A program made the translations under genes and the position numbers. This document shows positions 1-6,746 of a DNA stretch of 9,584 nucleotides, piece by piece. Numbering within the stretch: position 1 is the first letter of the stretch; each line of letters starts with the position of its first letter. This stretch comes from Anaerolineales bacterium (GTDB lineage: Bacteria > Chloroflexota > Anaerolineae > Anaerolineales > Villigracilaceae): NCBI GenBank assembly GCA_016789485.1, contig JAEURE010000082.1:1-9584 (forward strand). Direction: 5' to 3'. A model generated the notes under the pieces. It saw nothing but the letters and a program-made list of their open reading frames with translations, made no database searches and was not told the DNA's origin.

Positions 1-1
1 T

Positions 2-82
2 ACTTATGATTACAAAGACGGCAAAACAATCAACATCCCTCACGAGTGGCGCGAGAAAATAAAGGCATTTGAAGGTTTGTAG
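2..82 (+). CDS. C-terminal end of a probable acyl-CoA thioesterase (4HBT, hot-dog fold), cut by the left edge
   Basis: Frame 2 is open from the left edge to a TAG at 80-82 and gives the last 26 residues of a protein. The start lies outside the window. The tail contains YDYKDGKTINIPHEWREKI and ends FEGL. A strand with an acidic or aromatic residue followed by a turn, a 'KxIxIPxEWRxKI' stretch and a short C-terminal helix is how many YbgC/FcbC-like thioesterases end; these cleave acyl-CoA to free acid and CoA. That match is from memory of the family and no catalytic residue is visible, so the product name is tentative. The reading frame itself is secure because its codons look like coding sequence and the next gene follows on the same strand. 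The 76 bases between this stop and the next start hold no clear promoter or terminator. Confidence 0.45.
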   Translation, partial: TYDYKDGKTINIPHEWREKIKAFEGL

Positions 83-158
83 AAAGGAAAACCGTTGAAC
101 GGCGTCGGACAGCTTTCACATTCAAGGAAAGCAATGAAGTTTGGCGAGTTGATGGATT

Positions 159-932
159 ATGAAAACAAAAAAACGTTCTCCGCTAAAAGATAGACCTCTT
201 CGCTATGCAGGGCAGTCATTGAATGAACAAATCGAGGACAGACTCCTGGATTTACTATATTGGTTCTTTCTGCCAGCCATGACAATTGTTCTCGTCATCG
301 GTGAGTGGTTTAGATTCCTAAATCCACAACCCGCCCAAAAACCGATTCTTGTCACCTTTGTCGCAATAGTTCTTCTTGGAGTTGGGATATTCAAGATTTT
401 TAAAGGAATAAAGGAAGTTAATAGACTAAAAATGGCAAGGGACGGAGAGAAAATCGTCGCTGAAGAGTTGCAGACACTGCTCAAAGATGGCGCAACCGTA
501 TTCCATGATGTTATTGGTAATAAATTCAATATTGACCATGTGATTGTTTCCAAACATGGCATCTTCCTTGTTGAAACCAAAACTTACAGCAAACCCATCA
601 AAAAAGATGCTGTAATTTCATTTGATGAAAATCACTTGTATGTTGATGGCCAAAAGATACAGCGTGGGCCAATTAAACAAGTTAAGGCCTTAGTGAAATG
701 GCTTCAAGATTTACTCCTCCAAACAACGGGTCAAAAATTTCCTATTCACCCAGTAATTCTATTTCCAGGTTGGTATACTGAACAAATAAAAAGAGGGCAA
801 GAGCTTTGGATTCTTAACCCAAAAGCTCTTCCAAAATTCATAGCAAACGAGCCAATCAAGATAAAAGAAACTGATGTTCATTTAATTGCATATCATCTTT
901 CAAGATACATAAGAACGCATGAAGTAAAGTAG
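159..932 (+). CDS. Membrane-anchored NERD (nuclease-related domain) protein
   Basis: The 257-residue product has two hydrophobic segments, about residues 34-50 and 62-83. A soluble NERD domain (PF08378 type) follows from about 94 to 205. Visible NERD landmarks are the helix GEKIVAEEL (96-104), the strand NIDHVIVSKHG with Asp126, the VETK motif with Glu139 and Lys141, and the PIKQVK helix with Gln174. Together these match the restriction-endonuclease-like core in which Asp and Glu-x-Lys would bind metal. NERD proteins are thought to act on DNA, but few have a proven role. The membrane segments suggest a cytoplasmic domain held at the inner face. The ATG at 159 has only a weak GATGGA upstream; two nearby ATGs at 134 and 152 are out of frame. 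GC is 35-38% in two sampled 60-base stretches, far below the neighbours, which hints at recent acquisition. The stop lies 6 nt before the M42 gene. Confidence 0.85.
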   Translation: MKTKKRSPLKDRPLRYAGQSLNEQIEDRLLDLLYWFFLPAMTIVLVIGEWFRFLNPQPAQKPILVTFVAIVLLGVGIFKIFKGIKEVNRLKMARDGEKIVAEELQTLLKDGATVFHDVIGNKFNIDHVIVSKHGIFLVETKTYSKPIKKDAVISFDENHLYVDGQKIQRGPIKQVKALVKWLQDLLLQTTGQKFPIHPVILFPGWYTEQIKRGQELWILNPKALPKFIANEPIKIKETDVHLIAYHLSRYIRTHEVK

Positions 933-938
933 GAACCC

Positions 939-1991
939 ATGTCCCTCCCAAAAATTGATGAAACATATTTCACCACTTTCCTGGTTGACCTGCTCAACAT
1001 CCCATCGCCTACTGGATTCGCAGAACCTGCGATTGAGTTTGTAGAGCAGGAACTGTCCAAGTACAAGCAACTAGAATTATCCAGAACCCGCAAAGGCGCT
1101 TTGGTCGCCAAATGGGAAGTGGAAAGTGATTTGCCGCCCGTTGCATTGACCGCGCACGTGGATACGCTCGGCGCAGTGGTAAAGGAAATCAAGTCAAATG
1201 GAAGATTGAAATTAAGCCGCATAGGTGGAATCCAATGGCCCTCCGTGGAAACCGAAGGCGTTTGGGTCTTCACTGCCAAAGGCGAGAAGATTCGCGGTTC
1301 GGTGCTGATCGACACAGCCTCGGGTCACATTTACAGCGGCGCAGGCGGTGATGCGACTCCGCGCAACGATGCGCACATGGAAGTCCGACTGGAGGTGCGA
1401 ACGACATCAGAAAAAGAAACTCGCGCGCTTGGCATCAACGTCGGCGATTGTGTGGCTTTCGACACACGCACCGAAGTGACGAACGGATTCATCCGCTCGC
1501 GATTCCTTGACGACAAGGCTTGTGTGGCAAATCTCGTAGCGGCGATCAAGTCAATTGCCGAATCAGGTCAAAGTCCCGCACGAAGCGTGTACTTCCACAT
1601 TTCCAATTATGAAGAGGTTGGTCACGGCGCATCCGCAGGAATTCCATCCGAAGTTGCGGAATTGATCTCCGTCGACATGGCTGTTGTAGGCGAAGGACAG
1701 GAGTCGGATGAATTCCATGTGACCTTGTGCATCAAGGATAGCGGCGGTCCATACCATGAGGGATTAAATAAAAAACTGCGGGCTATTGCAGAGAAGCACG
1801 GCATTCCCTACAAAACGGATGTGTATCCGTTTTATGGTTCGGACGGTGAGGCGTTTTGGCGCGCAGGCGGCGACGTGGCGTTGTCGCTCATCGGCCCCGG
1901 CATCGACGCATCTCACAATTACGAACGCGCCCACATGGATGGATTGAATGCCACCACGAACTGGATCATTGCGTATTTGCTTGAATCTTAA
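939..1991 (+). CDS. M42 family metallo-aminopeptidase, NAGGN-associated-like subgroup
   Basis: The 350-residue product is a full-length M42 enzyme: a cytoplasmic two-metal aminopeptidase that normally forms dodecameric TET shells and trims peptides. The expected ligands are all present: His73 and Asp75 in AHVDTLG, the bridging Asp191/Asp192 in RFLDDKACVA, the base Glu225 with ligand Glu226 in EEVGHG, Asp246 in SVDMAVVGEG, and the late His326 in SHNYER. The wording around these motifs (TLGAVVKEIKSNGRLKL, SGHIY, LDDKA, YERAHMDGL) resembles the M42 subgroup known from osmoprotectant N-acetylglutaminylglutamine amide clusters more than classical glutamyl aminopeptidases. That is recalled similarity, and no NAGGN synthesis gene is in the window. 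The ATG at 939 sits 4 nt after an AGGA that overlaps the end of the NERD gene, so the two are probably co-transcribed. No signal peptide is seen. Confidence 0.93.
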   Translation: MSLPKIDETYFTTFLVDLLNIPSPTGFAEPAIEFVEQELSKYKQLELSRTRKGALVAKWEVESDLPPVALTAHVDTLGAVVKEIKSNGRLKLSRIGGIQWPSVETEGVWVFTAKGEKIRGSVLIDTASGHIYSGAGGDATPRNDAHMEVRLEVRTTSEKETRALGINVGDCVAFDTRTEVTNGFIRSRFLDDKACVANLVAAIKSIAESGQSPARSVYFHISNYEEVGHGASAGIPSEVAELISVDMAVVGEGQESDEFHVTLCIKDSGGPYHEGLNKKLRAIAEKHGIPYKTDVYPFYGSDGEAFWRAGGDVALSLIGPGIDASHNYERAHMDGLNATTNWIIAYLLES

Positions 1992-2018
1992 TCAAACGCT
2001 AACGTAATGGATTTAATC

Positions 2019-2034
2019 ATGAAGTTATCTTCAT
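2019..2034. promoter_or_regulatory. Small inverted repeat upstream of the redoxin gene
   Basis: ATGAAG and CTTCAT are exact inverted copies separated by TTAT, giving a 16-bp dyad that ends 26 nt before the redoxin start. The spacer is AT-rich. This could be an operator or a weak hairpin in the leader. No consensus promoter with correct spacing can be placed confidently around it. A dyad this short can also arise by chance. Confidence 0.25.
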
Positions 2035-2060
2035 ATCAAATAACTCTTTAGGATTTTAAA

Positions 2061-2555
2061 ATGGCTAATGACTCAATCGAAGCAAAGATCGGCTCGCTCG
2101 CACCTGACTTCAAACTGCGTGCCACCAATGGACAAGAGATTTCGCTGTCAGATTTTCGCGGCAAGTCGAACGTCATCGTGTTTTTCATCCGTGAGACAAC
2201 ATGTCCACAATGCCGCACGCACGTAGCCCAGCTTGGCAGAATGTACGACCAGTTCCGCGAAGCAGGCGCGGAGATCATCGTCATCCTCGGCGAAGATGTG
2301 GATAAATCCCGCGAATATGCGGATGGCATCAAGTTACCCTTCCCCATTCTCTCCGACCCAGACCGCGCTGTGTACCATCTATATGAATTGGAGAAATATT
2401 TCCTGCTTTTTCAGCGGACCGCCTCACTGGTTGTGGATAAGGGCGGCATTGTCCGCTATTTGAAACGCACCACCGTTCCGAACGTCTGGCTGCAGGAAAG
2501 CCGCGAACTTTACGGTTTCATGCTCAGCCTCGAAGAAGGCATACCAGTTGTATGA
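2061..2555 (+). CDS. Redoxin / peroxiredoxin-like thiol protein (AhpC/TSA superfamily) with CPQC motif
   Basis: The 164-residue product has a thioredoxin-like fold of the AhpC/TSA group. It opens with IGSLAPDFKL and SLSDFRGK, the standard entry of redoxins, then strand VIVFFIRE and the active site TTCPQC with Cys48 and Cys51. Later come EIIVILGED, LPFPILSDPD (92-101) and ASLVVDKGGIVRY (121-133), which are typical of the family. These enzymes reduce peroxides or handle thiol-disulfide exchange in the cytoplasm. Here the usual peroxiredoxin TxxC is not kept, since the residue three before Cys48 is Glu45. A CxxC pair replaces it, so the role could be peroxidase or disulfide exchange. No signal peptide is visible. 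The start has TAGGA with 7 nt spacing. The gene is followed at once by a strong terminator. Confidence 0.85.
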   Translation: MANDSIEAKIGSLAPDFKLRATNGQEISLSDFRGKSNVIVFFIRETTCPQCRTHVAQLGRMYDQFREAGAEIIVILGEDVDKSREYADGIKLPFPILSDPDRAVYHLYELEKYFLLFQRTASLVVDKGGIVRYLKRTTVPNVWLQESRELYGFMLSLEEGIPVV

Positions 2556-2593
2556 ATGAAAAAAGTCCCACAAAAGTGTGGGACTTTTTTCAT
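2556..2593. terminator. Rho-independent terminator after the redoxin gene
   Basis: A perfect 17-bp stem (2556-2572 with 2577-2593) encloses the loop AAAG. The core is GTCCCACA/TGTGGGAC and the outer arms are an A-run and a T-run of six. It begins one base after the redoxin stop codon. Because the arms are A-rich and T-rich, it could stop transcription in both directions. Confidence 0.92.
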
Positions 2594-2603
2594 TTGCATT
2601 GCT

Positions 2604-2633
2604 CTGGCAGGATAACCCCGCCCCTACTATACT
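2604..2633 (+). promoter_or_regulatory. Candidate promoter for a leaderless oxidoreductase mRNA
   Basis: TATACT at 2628-2633 is a good -10 box. CTGGCA at 2604-2609 is an acceptable -35 with an 18-bp spacer. Exactly 6 nt separate the -10 box from the ATG at 2640, so transcription would begin at or beside the start codon. No Shine-Dalgarno sequence lies between the preceding terminator and the ATG. The strong terminator just upstream means the gene needs its own promoter. Confidence 0.5.
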
Positions 2634-2639
2634 TGCCGT

Positions 2640-3638
2640 ATGAAACTAGATGCCGCCCTTCCCCCTGTTGCGTTGAAAGATATTCCCGCCATTGCGAAAG
2701 CCGCGCAAGAGACAGGCTTCGCTGCGCTGTGGACTCAAGAAACCCAGCATGATCCCTTCCTGCCCTGCACATTGATCGCGGAACATTCCTCCAGCATGGA
2801 CTTTGGCACAGCTATTGCTGTGTCGTTCTCACGTTCGCCTGCCAACCTTGCCTACACCGCATGGGATTTGGCGGCTCAGTCCGGAGGAAGATTCATTTTG
2901 GGATTGGGCACACAGGTCAAGGCGCATATCGAGAGGCGTTTTGGCGTCCCGTGGCCCGAGTCTGTGACGGGAAAACTGCGCGAGCAAATTCAGGTCATTC
3001 GCGCGTTTTGGGATACATGGCAGAACGGTACCAAGTTGAATTTCCGCGGCGAGCAATACAAAATCACGTTGATGTCGCCGTTCTTCAACCCCGGCGCGAT
3101 TGAAAATCCGAACATCCCGATTTACATTGCAGGAGTGAATACGGGGCTTGCAAAACTGGCTGGCGAAATGTGCGAGGGATTCCATGCTCATCCATTTAAC
3201 AGTCCGCGATATATGAATGAAGTGCTTTTGCCTGCCATTGAAGAAGGCCTGCAAAAGAGCGGACGAAAACGCAGCGACATCAGCATCTCGATGACTCCCT
3301 TCATGGCGACCACGCCCGAAGAGGAAGGCTTCGCCCGCATGCAGATCGCATTCTATGCCAGCACGCCTTCCTACAAATCCGTGATGGATTTGCATGGTTG
3401 GGGCGAAACGGCTGAAAAACTTTCAGGCTTTGCATCCAAAGGCGAGTGGGCTGAGATGCCCATGCTCATCACAGACGAAATGTTAAATGAGTTCTGTCTG
3501 ATGACTACGCAGGAAAATCTGGCTGAGGATCTGAAGAAACGCTATGCAGGCATCGCGGATAGGATCACGCTCTACACACCCTTTGTCCCGAAAGAGAAGG
3601 ATGAGTGGTGGCGAGAGTTGGCGAAGGCGTTTAATTAA
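2640..3638 (+). CDS. LLM-class oxidoreductase, F420-dependent type
   Basis: The 332-residue product is a luciferase-like monooxygenase-fold (TIM-barrel) enzyme. The barrel begins MKLDAALPP, with GFAALWTQETQHDPF (26-40) as the second strand region. Next come GTAIAVSFSRSP (56-67) and the SGGRFILGLGTQVKAHIERRFG region (81-102), which is highly typical of the F420-dependent subgroup around TIGR03617. IPIYIAGVN (159-167) forms a later strand at the cofactor side. Such enzymes move hydride to or from F420, or FMN in other subgroups; the substrate cannot be read from the sequence. Length is normal for the family. The ATG at 2640 lacks a Shine-Dalgarno site but fits a leaderless transcript. It sits alone between a terminator and a small hairpin, so its neighbours give no hint of substrate. 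F420-type assignment is by motif resemblance; F420 biosynthesis genes are not in the window. Confidence 0.88.
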   Translation: MKLDAALPPVALKDIPAIAKAAQETGFAALWTQETQHDPFLPCTLIAEHSSSMDFGTAIAVSFSRSPANLAYTAWDLAAQSGGRFILGLGTQVKAHIERRFGVPWPESVTGKLREQIQVIRAFWDTWQNGTKLNFRGEQYKITLMSPFFNPGAIENPNIPIYIAGVNTGLAKLAGEMCEGFHAHPFNSPRYMNEVLLPAIEEGLQKSGRKRSDISISMTPFMATTPEEEGFARMQIAFYASTPSYKSVMDLHGWGETAEKLSGFASKGEWAEMPMLITDEMLNEFCLMTTQENLAEDLKKRYAGIADRITLYTPFVPKEKDEWWRELAKAFN

Positions 3639-3652
3639 TTTTTTCGCGAATT

Positions 3653-3680
3653 TCTGCTAATCATTTCGAAGATTAGCAGA
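3653..3680. repeat. Hairpin between the oxidoreductase and MazG-like genes
   Basis: TCTGCTAATC (3653-3662) and GATTAGCAGA (3671-3680) are exact inverted copies around the 8-nt loop ATTTCGAA. The following bases (TTCAATTT) make only a weak T-tract, although a T-run precedes the hairpin. It may be a weak terminator for the oxidoreductase, perhaps on the opposite strand, or one copy of a dispersed repeat. The sequence cannot decide between these. Confidence 0.5.
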
Positions 3681-3722
3681 TTCAATTTAGAAAATCATCA
3701 ACATAGAGAGCAAGGAAATTCC

Positions 3723-4052
3723 ATGAACTTCACCGACTACCAAACCAAATCCCGCGCCACTGCAAAATACCCCGCCATTGGGCACGCCGTTATTTATCCC
3801 ACTTTGGGACTTATCAACGAAGCGGGCGAAGTGGCGGGCAAGATCAAAAAGGTCTTCCGCGACAAAGACGGACAGATCAGCGCCGAAACCCGCGAAGCTC
3901 TCAAAGCCGAACTCGGCGATGTGCTCTGGTATCTGGCACAAACCTGCACCGAACTAGACATTTCCCTCGACGAAGTAGCCGAATCCAACTTAACTAAACT
4001 TTTGGATAGGCAAGCGCGCGGTAAGATACAGGGAGATGGGGACAACAGGTAG
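3723..4052 (+). CDS. MazG-like nucleoside triphosphate pyrophosphohydrolase
   Basis: The 109-residue product is a single all-alpha MazG-type domain. The metal-binding signature is complete: Glu33 and Glu36 in NEAGEVAGK, then Glu63 and Asp66 in AELGDVLWYLA. The C-terminal NLTKLLDRQARGKIQGDGDNR stretch (89-109) with RG and GDGDNR is also characteristic of the group. The enzyme would hydrolyse (d)NTPs to monophosphate and pyrophosphate, using magnesium, to clear damaged or surplus nucleotides from the cytoplasmic pool. Length matches the short single-domain form rather than the two-domain MazG of Escherichia coli. A clear AAGGAA lies 5 nt before the ATG. No toxin or antitoxin gene lies beside it, so the classical mazEF context is absent. 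It may be transcribed with the oxidoreductase or from an unseen promoter in the 84-base gap. Confidence 0.92.
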   Translation: MNFTDYQTKSRATAKYPAIGHAVIYPTLGLINEAGEVAGKIKKVFRDKDGQISAETREALKAELGDVLWYLAQTCTELDISLDEVAESNLTKLLDRQARGKIQGDGDNR

Positions 4053-4158
4053 TTATGAGCGGCCAGCCATGAGCAATTCGCTAAAAGCAGCCGCAAAACA
4101 CAAAAGAACCCGTAAGGAAACTCTAACCTTTTTCCTACACGGACTCCCCCCGCTTTTT

Positions 4159-4188
4159 GGTAGAATCCCTACCAGGAATTATAGGAGA
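4159..4188 (+). promoter_or_regulatory. clpC leader: candidate -10 inside a small dyad, and ribosome binding site
   Basis: TAGAAT at 4161-4166 is a plausible -10 box. It lies inside the inverted repeat GGTAG-AATCC-CTACC (4159-4173). No good -35 is found 16-18 bp upstream, so either an activator or another sigma factor would be needed, or the true promoter lies elsewhere. AGGAGA at 4183-4188 is a strong ribosome binding site 5 nt from the clpC ATG. I looked for CIRCE (HrcA), HAIR (HspR) and CtsR heptad-repeat operators and saw none. Confidence 0.4.
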
Positions 4189-4193
4189 TAACT

Positions 4194-6686
4194 ATGGCTG
4201 GTATGGAAAGATTTACACAGCGTGCAAGGCGTGTTCTCAGCCTCGCCCATCAAGAGGCCGAACGCGCTCGCCAAAACAATATCGGAACCGAACACCTGCT
4301 GCTTGGTTTAATGGATGAAGAAGGCGGAGTTGCAGGCCGCGTCCTGCGCGAACTTGGCATGACCTCCGAACGCGTGCGCGAAGTCGTTGCGCGCGTTTCA
4401 GGCAACTCAGCCAGTTTCGACCCCAATCGCATCGAACTTGCCCCTGAAACTCAACAAGTCCTCGAATTTGCCGTCGACGAAGCCCGTCGCCTCGGCCATC
4501 ATTACATTGGCACAGAACATATTTTATTGGGATTAGTCCGCGTCGAATCCACTGCGATGGAAGTGCTTCGCCGCCTCGGCGTCACAGCCGACCAGATCCG
4601 CCGCCAGACTCGCCGCGTGTTGAATGAATCCGCTTCATCCTCCTCGCCGACACCTGCCGGCCCGCAACCGGCCAAATCCGGCCCTGCTGGGGCCAACCCC
4701 AAAACCCCGCTCGTGGATCAACTCGCTTCGGATTTAACATCCAAGGCTGAAGAAAAGAAACTCGACCCGGTCATTGGCCGCCAGATGGAAATCGAACGCG
4801 TGATTCAAATTCTCGCGCGCCGCACAAAGAACAATCCCGCCCTCATCGGCGAACCCGGCGTCGGCAAGACCGCCATTGTGGAAGGTCTCGCCCAACGCAT
4901 CGTCGAAGGGGACGTACCTGCGCCGCTCATGAACAAACGCGTGTTGCAGCTTGACGTGGGGTCCCTCGTCGCTGGCACGATGTATCGTGGTCAGTTCGAG
5001 GAAAGACTCAAGAGAATCATTGACGAGTTAAAAACCTCAGGCGCGATTCTGTTCATTGACGAGGTTCATATGCTGGTCGGGGCAGGAGCCGCAGGCTCTT
5101 CCGTCGATGCGGCAAATATCCTCAAGCCTGCTTTATCCCGTGGCGAACTTCAAGTCATTGGCGCCACCACATTGGACGAGTACCGCAAGCACATCGAATC
5201 GGATGCCGCTCTCGAACGCCGCTTCCAACCCGTTCAAGTGGACGAGCCTTCTGAAGAGGAAACCATCGCGATCCTTAAGGGCATTCGCGGCGCGTACGAA
5301 GAACATCATCACCTGGTGATCTCTGACGAAGCGCTCGAAGCTGCCGCACATTTATCATCCCGCTATGTTACTGAAAGATTTTTACCTGACAAAGCCATTG
5401 ATCTAATTGATGAATCATCGTCCCGCGTGCGCATGTATAAAAGCCCCGCAGCCAAACACGCCAAGGATTTGTTCGGCCAGTTGCGCGCCGCGCGCCAGAA
5501 CCGCACGCTCGCTCAGGAAGAAGGCAACAACGAAGATGTGAAGGAATGGGAAGAGCGCGAGTTCGACCTCAACCAGCAGATCGAACGTCTGCGCACTGGT
5601 TGGGATCGCGCCAACAGCCCCGTTGTTTCTGCCGAAGATATTGCCGAAGTCGTCTCCATGTGGACAGGTGTGCCGCTGATGCAATTGGCGGAAGCCGAAT
5701 CACAGCGTTTGCTCAAAATGGAAGATGAACTCCGCAAGGGCATCATCGGTCAGGAAGATGCGATCATCGCCATCTCCCGCGCCGTGCGCCGCGCCCGCGC
5801 AGGTTTGAAAGACCCCAAACGCCCGATCGGCTCCTTTATGTTCCTCGGACCCACAGGCGTTGGAAAAACTCAATTGACCAAAACCCTCGCCAAGTTCATG
5901 TTTGGCAGCGAAGATGCCGCCATTCAATTGGACATGTCCGAGTTCATGGAACGTCACACGGCTGCCCGTTTGGTGGGTGCCCCTCCCGGATACGTCGGCT
6001 ACGAAGATGCGGGTCAGCTCACCGAAGCCCTGCGCCGCAGACCATACTCCATTGTCGTCTTCGATGAGATCGAAAAAGCTCATCCCGAAGTCCACAACAT
6101 GCTGCTGCAGATCATGGAAGAAGGTCACCTCAGCGATGCGAAGGGCCGCAAGGTCGATTTCCGCAACGCCATCATCGTGATGACCTCCAACATCGGCGCG
6201 GATGTGATCAAGAAGCAAACCTCCCTCGGTTTCGCGTTGAAGCGAGATGAAGTCACCGAGGAAAGACTCTCCTACGAAGATATGCGCAAGAAGTTAAACG
6301 AATCGCTCAAGCGCGCCTTCCGCCCCGAGTTCATCAACCGCATGGATTCCGTGGTCATCTTCCGCTCACTGAACAAGGAAGACATCCAGAAGATCGTCTC
6401 TCTGGAAATTTCCAAAGTTGCTGAACGCCTCAAGGACCATAACCTTGTGCTGACTGCATCAACGGAAGCATTATCCTCGCTCGCAGAACAAGGCTATGAC
6501 GCTGAGTTTGGCGCACGTCCGTTACGCCGCGTGATTCAGCAAAAAGTGGAAGATCCTCTATCTGACAAGATGCTTTCGGGCGACTTCGTCAATGGAGACT
6601 CCGTTGAAGTAAATGTCAACGATGACGGCGAAGTCACACTGGAAAAAATTCAAAATCCAGCCGTTGTAGCTGAACCAAGTTTATAG
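4194..6686 (+). CDS. clpC: ATP-dependent Clp protease ATP-binding subunit ClpC
   Basis: The 830-residue product is a complete Hsp100 unfoldase that feeds substrates to ClpP in the cytoplasm. Two Clp-N repeats span about 5-145 (GTEHLLLGL at 31-39, GTEHILLGL at 106-114). A Ser/Pro/Gly/Ala linker (147-168) follows. The D1 ATPase has Walker A GEPGVGKT (219-226), Walker B FIDE with Asp289/Glu290, and arginines 342-343. A coiled middle domain of the ClpC size covers about 411-475. D2 has Walker A GPTGVGKT (552-559), Walker B VVFDE with Asp624/Glu625, sensor-1 Asn666 in TSN, and sensor-2 Arg775 in GAR. LGF at 678-680 fits the [LIV]GF loop that docks on ClpP, which separates ClpC from ClpB. No clpP, ctsR, mcsA or mcsB flanks it, so adaptors must be encoded elsewhere. 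The start follows a strong AGGAGA. Downstream lies a 42-bp palindrome. Confidence 0.97.
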   Translation: MAGMERFTQRARRVLSLAHQEAERARQNNIGTEHLLLGLMDEEGGVAGRVLRELGMTSERVREVVARVSGNSASFDPNRIELAPETQQVLEFAVDEARRLGHHYIGTEHILLGLVRVESTAMEVLRRLGVTADQIRRQTRRVLNESASSSSPTPAGPQPAKSGPAGANPKTPLVDQLASDLTSKAEEKKLDPVIGRQMEIERVIQILARRTKNNPALIGEPGVGKTAIVEGLAQRIVEGDVPAPLMNKRVLQLDVGSLVAGTMYRGQFEERLKRIIDELKTSGAILFIDEVHMLVGAGAAGSSVDAANILKPALSRGELQVIGATTLDEYRKHIESDAALERRFQPVQVDEPSEEETIAILKGIRGAYEEHHHLVISDEALEAAAHLSSRYVTERFLPDKAIDLIDESSSRVRMYKSPAAKHAKDLFGQLRAARQNRTLAQEEGNNEDVKEWEEREFDLNQQIERLRTGWDRANSPVVSAEDIAEVVSMWTGVPLMQLAEAESQRLLKMEDELRKGIIGQEDAIIAISRAVRRARAGLKDPKRPIGSFMFLGPTGVGKTQLTKTLAKFMFGSEDAAIQLDMSEFMERHTAARLVGAPPGYVGYEDAGQLTEALRRRPYSIVVFDEIEKAHPEVHNMLLQIMEEGHLSDAKGRKVDFRNAIIVMTSNIGADVIKKQTSLGFALKRDEVTEERLSYEDMRKKLNESLKRAFRPEFINRMDSVVIFRSLNKEDIQKIVSLEISKVAERLKDHNLVLTASTEALSSLAEQGYDAEFGARPLRRVIQQKVEDPLSDKMLSGDFVNGDSVEVNVNDDGEVTLEKIQNPAVVAEPSL

Positions 6687-6696
6687 GAAAACAATG

Positions 6697-6738
6697 AGAC
6701 CCTAAAGGTTTCCCCGTACGGGGAAACCTTTAGGGTCT
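6697..6738. repeat. Perfect 42-bp palindrome between clpC and the TPR gene
   Basis: The arm AGACCCTAAAGGTTTCCCC (6697-6715) and its exact reverse complement (6720-6738) flank the self-complementary centre GTAC, so all 42 bases are palindromic. As RNA this is a 19-bp stem with a 4-nt loop starting 10 nt after the clpC stop. It is probably the clpC 3'-end hairpin. A canonical T-run is missing: the next bases are ATACACAA. The palindrome ends 8 nt before the next start codon, so it could also affect that gene. Confidence 0.8.
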
Positions 6739-6746
6739 ATACACAA

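Noticed and set aside
83..193. Open frame continuing after the thioesterase stop, containing ATGs at 134 and 152 and ending at 191-193
   Set aside because: It is out of frame with the NERD gene, overlaps its start, has no ribosome binding site and gives a peptide of 20 residues or fewer. Most likely chance.
2829..3395. 188-codon frame on the - strand inside the oxidoreductase gene
   Set aside because: The + strand frame has clear family motifs throughout; this is a mirror frame in GC-rich coding DNA with no recognisable domain.
3723..4052. MazG as part of a toxin-antitoxin system
   Set aside because: No MazE-, MazF- or RelE-like small gene is adjacent; the neighbours are an oxidoreductase and clpC.
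5700..6218. 172-codon frame on the - strand inside clpC
   Set aside because: It overlaps the conserved D2 ATPase motifs of ClpC and shows no protein family features.
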